From Casp-Chloro-G3 sp002816715 (GTDB lineage Bacteria > Chloroflexota > Dehalococcoidia > Lucifugimonadales > UBA3495): a stretch of DNA of 7,910 nt. Below are positions 5,686 to 7,910 of this stretch, one piece after another. The notes beneath the pieces were generated by a model. That model worked only from the letters and a program-made list of their open reading frames with translations. It was not told the DNA's origin and did no database searches. A program made the translations under genes and the position numbers. Position 1 is the first letter of the stretch, and every line of letters starts with the position of its first letter. The stretch is taken from the NCBI GenBank assembly GCA_027623815.1, contig JAQBUV010000097.1, positions 1 to 7,910 of the forward strand, in the 5' to 3' direction.

Positions 5686-7150
5686 GCATTCGGTCTTGAT
5701 AGTCGTATTCGACGGCTTGCAGCCTTCTCAGGTTAACTCCAGTCTGATGCCTAACCTTTCGGCCTATGCCGCCAAGGGTGTGACTTTCTCCCGCCACCAT
5801 TCGGTCTACCCCACAGTAACCCGCACCAACGCCGCGAGCATGGTCACCGGCCGCACCCCCGGCGGTCACGGGCTGGCTGCCAACACGCTGATGATTCGGG
5901 ACTTCGACCCGTGCCAGGTAATTCCCGCCCTGGAACCGCAACTGGCGCAAGTGCAGCGGCAGACCGGGCAGGTGCTGATTGCGCCCACGTTGGCGGACAT
6001 TCTGTCGCAGCATGGCGAGGAATACATTGCGATTGGCGTGGGCACCAGCGGCAACGCCTACGTGCACAACCCCAACGCTGACCAGTCGGGCGGGGCGACC
6101 ATTCACCCCGACTTTACTCTTCCCTACAGTCTGAACGACGAGGTCATTGCTCGTTTCGGGCCTTGGCCTGCTGAGTCCCGCCCCAACACGCCCAGGATGG
6201 CCCAGGCCGTCCGGATTATGACCGAATACATTCTGCCCGAGCGTCAACCCCGGGTCGCCTTGATCTGGTCGTCCGAGCCGGACAAGTCCCAGCACGACGC
6301 CGGAGTCGGCTCAGACGTGTCCAACCAGGCGGTGCAAGAGGCCGATGAGCAGTTCGGTAAGCTGATGCGCTGGCTGGAAGCGACCGGTCGGGCCCGAAGG
6401 ACCGACGTGATGGTAGTCTCCGATCATGCCTATTCCACCATCATCGAGGCCGTCAATGTTGAGGCATTGATGAGAGAGGCGGGCTTCCCCACTGTAGATC
6501 ACCCTGGCGGTGTGGCCGTCGCTAACAATGGCGGCTCAGCGCTGTTCTATACCCACGAGCAGGACCCGGTGACGGCGGACAACTTGGCCCAGTGGCTGAT
6601 GGCCCAGCCCTGGTGTGGGCCGGTGGTAGCGTCCGACGTAGTCGGGGATATTCCGGGAACTTTGCCCGCCTTTCTGGTGGGAGACCAGGGGCCGCGCGCG
6701 CCCGAAATTACCATGTCTTTTCAGTGGAACAGCGTCCCCAACGGGGCTGCGTATGCCGGGCATGTTTACTCCACCGGCGGCGTGTCTGGACAGGGCCAGC
6801 ACGGCTCGATGAGCCGCCATGAGTTGCAGAACGTACTGTTTAGCTGGGGGCCTAGTTTCAAGCGACGGTGTACTGTGCTGGCGCCCTCGGGAAACATTGA
6901 CCTGGCCCCCACGGTGCTGCGTATGCTGGGCATCGACGATCCGGTGTCGAGCCAGGCACCAATGGATGGGCGTGTTTTGGAGGAAGCTCTGGTGGGTGGG
7001 CCGCGCGTTGACCGGGTTGACTGGAGCAGCGAGCTTTATAATGCCGAGCGCAGAGCCAGCCAGCACGTATATCGGCAGCAGATCAAGGTGTCGCTGGTGG
7101 GTAATACTGTTTACGTGGATGAGGGCAGCAGCACGCTGGGGAAAAGGTAG
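5684..7150 (+). CDS. Alkaline-phosphatase/NPP-superfamily phosphohydrolase
   Basis: A metal-dependent phosphodiesterase or phosphatase of the nucleotide pyrophosphatase/phosphodiesterase branch of the alkaline phosphatase superfamily; the substrate cannot be read from the sequence. The 488 residues contain the expected two-metal site: D10 in LIVVFDGLQP, the likely nucleophile T46 in YPTVTRTN (42-49) followed by SMVTGRTPGGHGL (52-64), D200 and H204 in SSEPDKSQHDAG (196-207), D247 and H248 in VVSDHAYS (244-251), and H373 in GQGQHGSMS (369-377). The C-terminal NIDLAPTVLRMLGI (404-417) is the usual end of the fold. There is no signal peptide or membrane segment: the chain starts at the first core strand, so the enzyme should be cytoplasmic, unlike secreted NPPs. 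It lies 169 bases after zwf behind a REP pair, so its expression may be separate. Phosphonoacetate-hydrolase-like activity is an alternative within the same superfamily. Confidence 0.88.
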   Translation: MHSVLIVVFDGLQPSQVNSSLMPNLSAYAAKGVTFSRHHSVYPTVTRTNAASMVTGRTPGGHGLAANTLMIRDFDPCQVIPALEPQLAQVQRQTGQVLIAPTLADILSQHGEEYIAIGVGTSGNAYVHNPNADQSGGATIHPDFTLPYSLNDEVIARFGPWPAESRPNTPRMAQAVRIMTEYILPERQPRVALIWSSEPDKSQHDAGVGSDVSNQAVQEADEQFGKLMRWLEATGRARRTDVMVVSDHAYSTIIEAVNVEALMREAGFPTVDHPGGVAVANNGGSALFYTHEQDPVTADNLAQWLMAQPWCGPVVASDVVGDIPGTLPAFLVGDQGPRAPEITMSFQWNSVPNGAAYAGHVYSTGGVSGQGQHGSMSRHELQNVLFSWGPSFKRRCTVLAPSGNIDLAPTVLRMLGIDDPVSSQAPMDGRVLEEALVGGPRVDRVDWSSELYNAERRASQHVYRQQIKVSLVGNTVYVDEGSSTLGKR

Positions 7151-7200
7151 CTGTTTTAGTTCGGTCAAGTCGGAGCAGCGATCGTAAATCGGCGATCTAG

Positions 7201-7226
7201 CAGAGTAAAGCTATTTCGTTACTCTG
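7201..7226. repeat. 8-bp inverted repeat after the phosphatase gene
   Basis: CAGAGTAA (7201-7208) and TTACTCTG (7219-7226) are perfectly complementary around a 10-base loop. No T run follows (AAACCATCC), so this is not a standard intrinsic terminator. It could be a weak terminator, a transcript-stabilising hairpin or an operator for the VOC gene. The rest of 7151-7324 shows nothing else I can name. Confidence 0.45.
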
Positions 7227-7324
7227 AAACCATCCTAGAGTGGCGGACACCCAGCAAAAATGTTATCTTGTGAGCAGTATCATCAATGACCCGTCATGCT
7301 GGACAAGCCCCAATCAAAATTGGT

Positions 7325-7330
7325 AGGAGG
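7325..7330 (+). promoter_or_regulatory. Ribosome binding site fixing the VOC gene start
   Basis: AGGAGG lies seven bases before ATG 7338, a textbook Shine-Dalgarno. It falls inside the longer open frame starting at ATG 7296, which has no such site, so 7338 is the real start. Confidence 0.85.
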
Positions 7331-7337
7331 AATAGAT

Positions 7338-7766
7338 ATGCCTCAGATTAAGCACATTGCGATTGCCACTCAAGACGCCGATGCCACCGCAAAATTTTAT
7401 AAGGAAGTCTTCGGTTTGCGCGAGATTGCCAAGCTGGACAGCGACAACGCTTCTGGATATTACCTCAGCGATGGCAATATCAACCTGGCCATCCTCGATT
7501 TCAAGAACGAGGGAGTAACCGGGCCGGAATATGGCACTGGTTTCAGCGGAATCCACCACATTGGGTTCGAGGTGGAGAGCCTGGAAGAGATCGCAGCGAA
7601 GCTGAAGTCCGCCGGTTCTGCCCCCAGAGATGACATTAACCGCGCCCTGGGCGTGGGTATGCCTGGTGTGCGTCACGCCAATGTTGAGGTCAAGTACGGC
7701 GGCCCCAATGGTGAGATTCTGGACGTGTCTGAGACTGGTTGGGTCGGCACTCGCGGCTTCGATTAG
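7338..7766 (+). CDS. VOC-family (glyoxalase/dioxygenase fold) protein
   Basis: A 142-residue single-copy vicinal-oxygen-chelate protein, probably cytoplasmic, made of two beta-alpha-beta-beta-beta modules. Module one begins with IKHIAIATQDADATAKFYKE (4-23), with H6 as a likely metal ligand, and includes YYLSDGNINLAIL (41-53). Module two begins GIHHIGFEVESLEE (71-84), with H73/H74, and ends NGEILDVSETGWVG (124-137), with E126 as a likely ligand. This His/His/Glu set is what metal-binding VOC enzymes such as glyoxalase I and methylmalonyl-CoA epimerase use, but the specific reaction is not identifiable. The often quoted upstream ATG at 7296 would add 14 residues outside the fold and lacks a ribosome binding site. 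The gene stands apart from the sugar-phosphate cluster and is followed by a terminator-like hairpin at 7805. Confidence 0.88.
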   Translation: MPQIKHIAIATQDADATAKFYKEVFGLREIAKLDSDNASGYYLSDGNINLAILDFKNEGVTGPEYGTGFSGIHHIGFEVESLEEIAAKLKSAGSAPRDDINRALGVGMPGVRHANVEVKYGGPNGEILDVSETGWVGTRGFD

Positions 7767-7804
7767 TCGCTAAACCCGGATCGTTTTTCCGAAAGGTATT
7801 AGCC

Positions 7805-7842
7805 AATGAACCGGGGCGAGTTTTAACTCGCCCCGGTTCATT
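7805..7842 (+). terminator. Perfect 18-bp hairpin, terminator-like, behind the VOC gene
   Basis: AATGAACCGGGGCGAGTT (7805-7822) is followed by TT and its exact reverse complement (7825-7842). A realistic loop would be TTTTAA, leaving a 16-bp GC-rich stem. The position, 38 bases after the VOC stop, suits an intrinsic terminator. The expected T tract is missing because the stem runs directly into the intron-like sequence at 7843; any T tract would lie beyond the intron, outside this window. Confidence 0.8.
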
Positions 7843-7910
7843 GTGTGCCAGGCATGCTGTACATCTTGGAGGTGAAAGTCCTCTGCGGGCCGTGATGACC
7901 GGAACCGCTA
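7843..7910 (+). mobile_element. 5' end of a group II intron, probably class IIC, cut by the window edge
   Basis: The sequence starts GTGTGCCAGGCATG, fitting the group II 5' consensus GUGYG. It continues with GGAGGTGAAAGTCCTC (7868-7883), the small hairpin with GGTGAAAGTCC typical of domain I, then GGAACCGCTA at the window edge. From memory it parallels the start of the crystallised Oceanobacillus iheyensis class IIC intron (GUGUGCCCGGCAUGGGUGCA, then GGGUGAGAGUCCC). Its position immediately after a terminator-like hairpin is the known target preference of class IIC introns. The rest of the ribozyme, and any reverse transcriptase/maturase gene in domain IV, would lie to the right of the window. 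Orientation is the same as the VOC gene. The exact first base is inferred from the consensus and the hairpin boundary. Confidence 0.85.

Noticed and set aside
5519..6295. Long minus-strand open frame (258 codons) opposite the phosphatase
   Set aside because: It overlaps a gene with an intact active site, and its end translates the REP units (peptides like HSGEGRNPG, a well-known artefact of such repeats). It is a shadow of the real gene.
7180..7197. GATCG...CGATC short inverted repeat in the phosphatase-VOC gap
   Set aside because: Five-base arms around an 8-base loop are expected by chance, and no other signal supports a function.
7296..7337. Upstream ATG as start of the VOC gene
   Set aside because: The added 14 residues lie before the fold, and the AGGAGG that serves ATG 7338 would be inside the coding region.

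Overview
The window reads as a stretch of a free-living bacterial chromosome, moderately GC-rich, with every convincing gene on the + strand. The core is a sugar-phosphate cluster: transaldolase (tal, 183-1313), phosphoglucose isomerase (pgi, 1375-2985), a short-form 6-phosphogluconate dehydrogenase (gnd, 3125-4033) and glucose-6-phosphate dehydrogenase (zwf, 4030-5514). After it come an alkaline-phosphatase/NPP-superfamily phosphohydrolase (5684-7150) and a small VOC (glyoxalase-fold) protein (7338-7766). The window ends in the first bases of a group II intron that sits directly behind a terminator-like hairpin. The protein types (a Pgi of the kind found fused to Tal, a ~300-residue Gnd, intergenic palindromic repeats) would suit a Chloroflexota-like lineage (Dehalococcoidia/SAR202 or relatives). 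That is an impression from memory; no marker gene in the window settles it.

Layout. Bases 1-182 hold no recognisable gene but carry a 30-base dispersed repeat (93-122) and the tal ribosome binding site. The tal stop codon lies inside a 25-bp tandem repeat (1301-1350) that fills most of the tal-pgi gap. The 139-bp gap between pgi and gnd holds a second copy of the 30-base repeat plus a partly inverted copy. gnd and zwf overlap by ATGA, so they are probably translationally coupled. The zwf-phosphatase gap (5515-5683) holds two inverted REP-like hairpins and a 14-bp direct repeat whose right copy is the phosphatase ribosome binding site. The gap 7151-7337 carries an 8-bp inverted repeat and the VOC gene's Shine-Dalgarno.

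How the genes work together. Zwf and Gnd are the two dehydrogenases of the oxidative pentose phosphate pathway, Tal is a carbon-rearranging enzyme of its non-oxidative half, and Pgi returns fructose-6-phosphate to glucose-6-phosphate. Co-expression would allow cyclic oxidation of glucose-6-phosphate to make reducing power and pentoses. 6-Phosphogluconolactonase, transketolase and the pentose-5-phosphate isomerase/epimerase are not in the window. The phosphatase and VOC genes are separated from the cluster by repeats, and nothing in the sequence ties them to the pathway.

I found no convincing undescribed system. The most interesting items are the group IIC-like intron at the right edge, the split tal/pgi arrangement with its minisatellite, and the REP pair that appears to have been inserted at a ribosome binding site.
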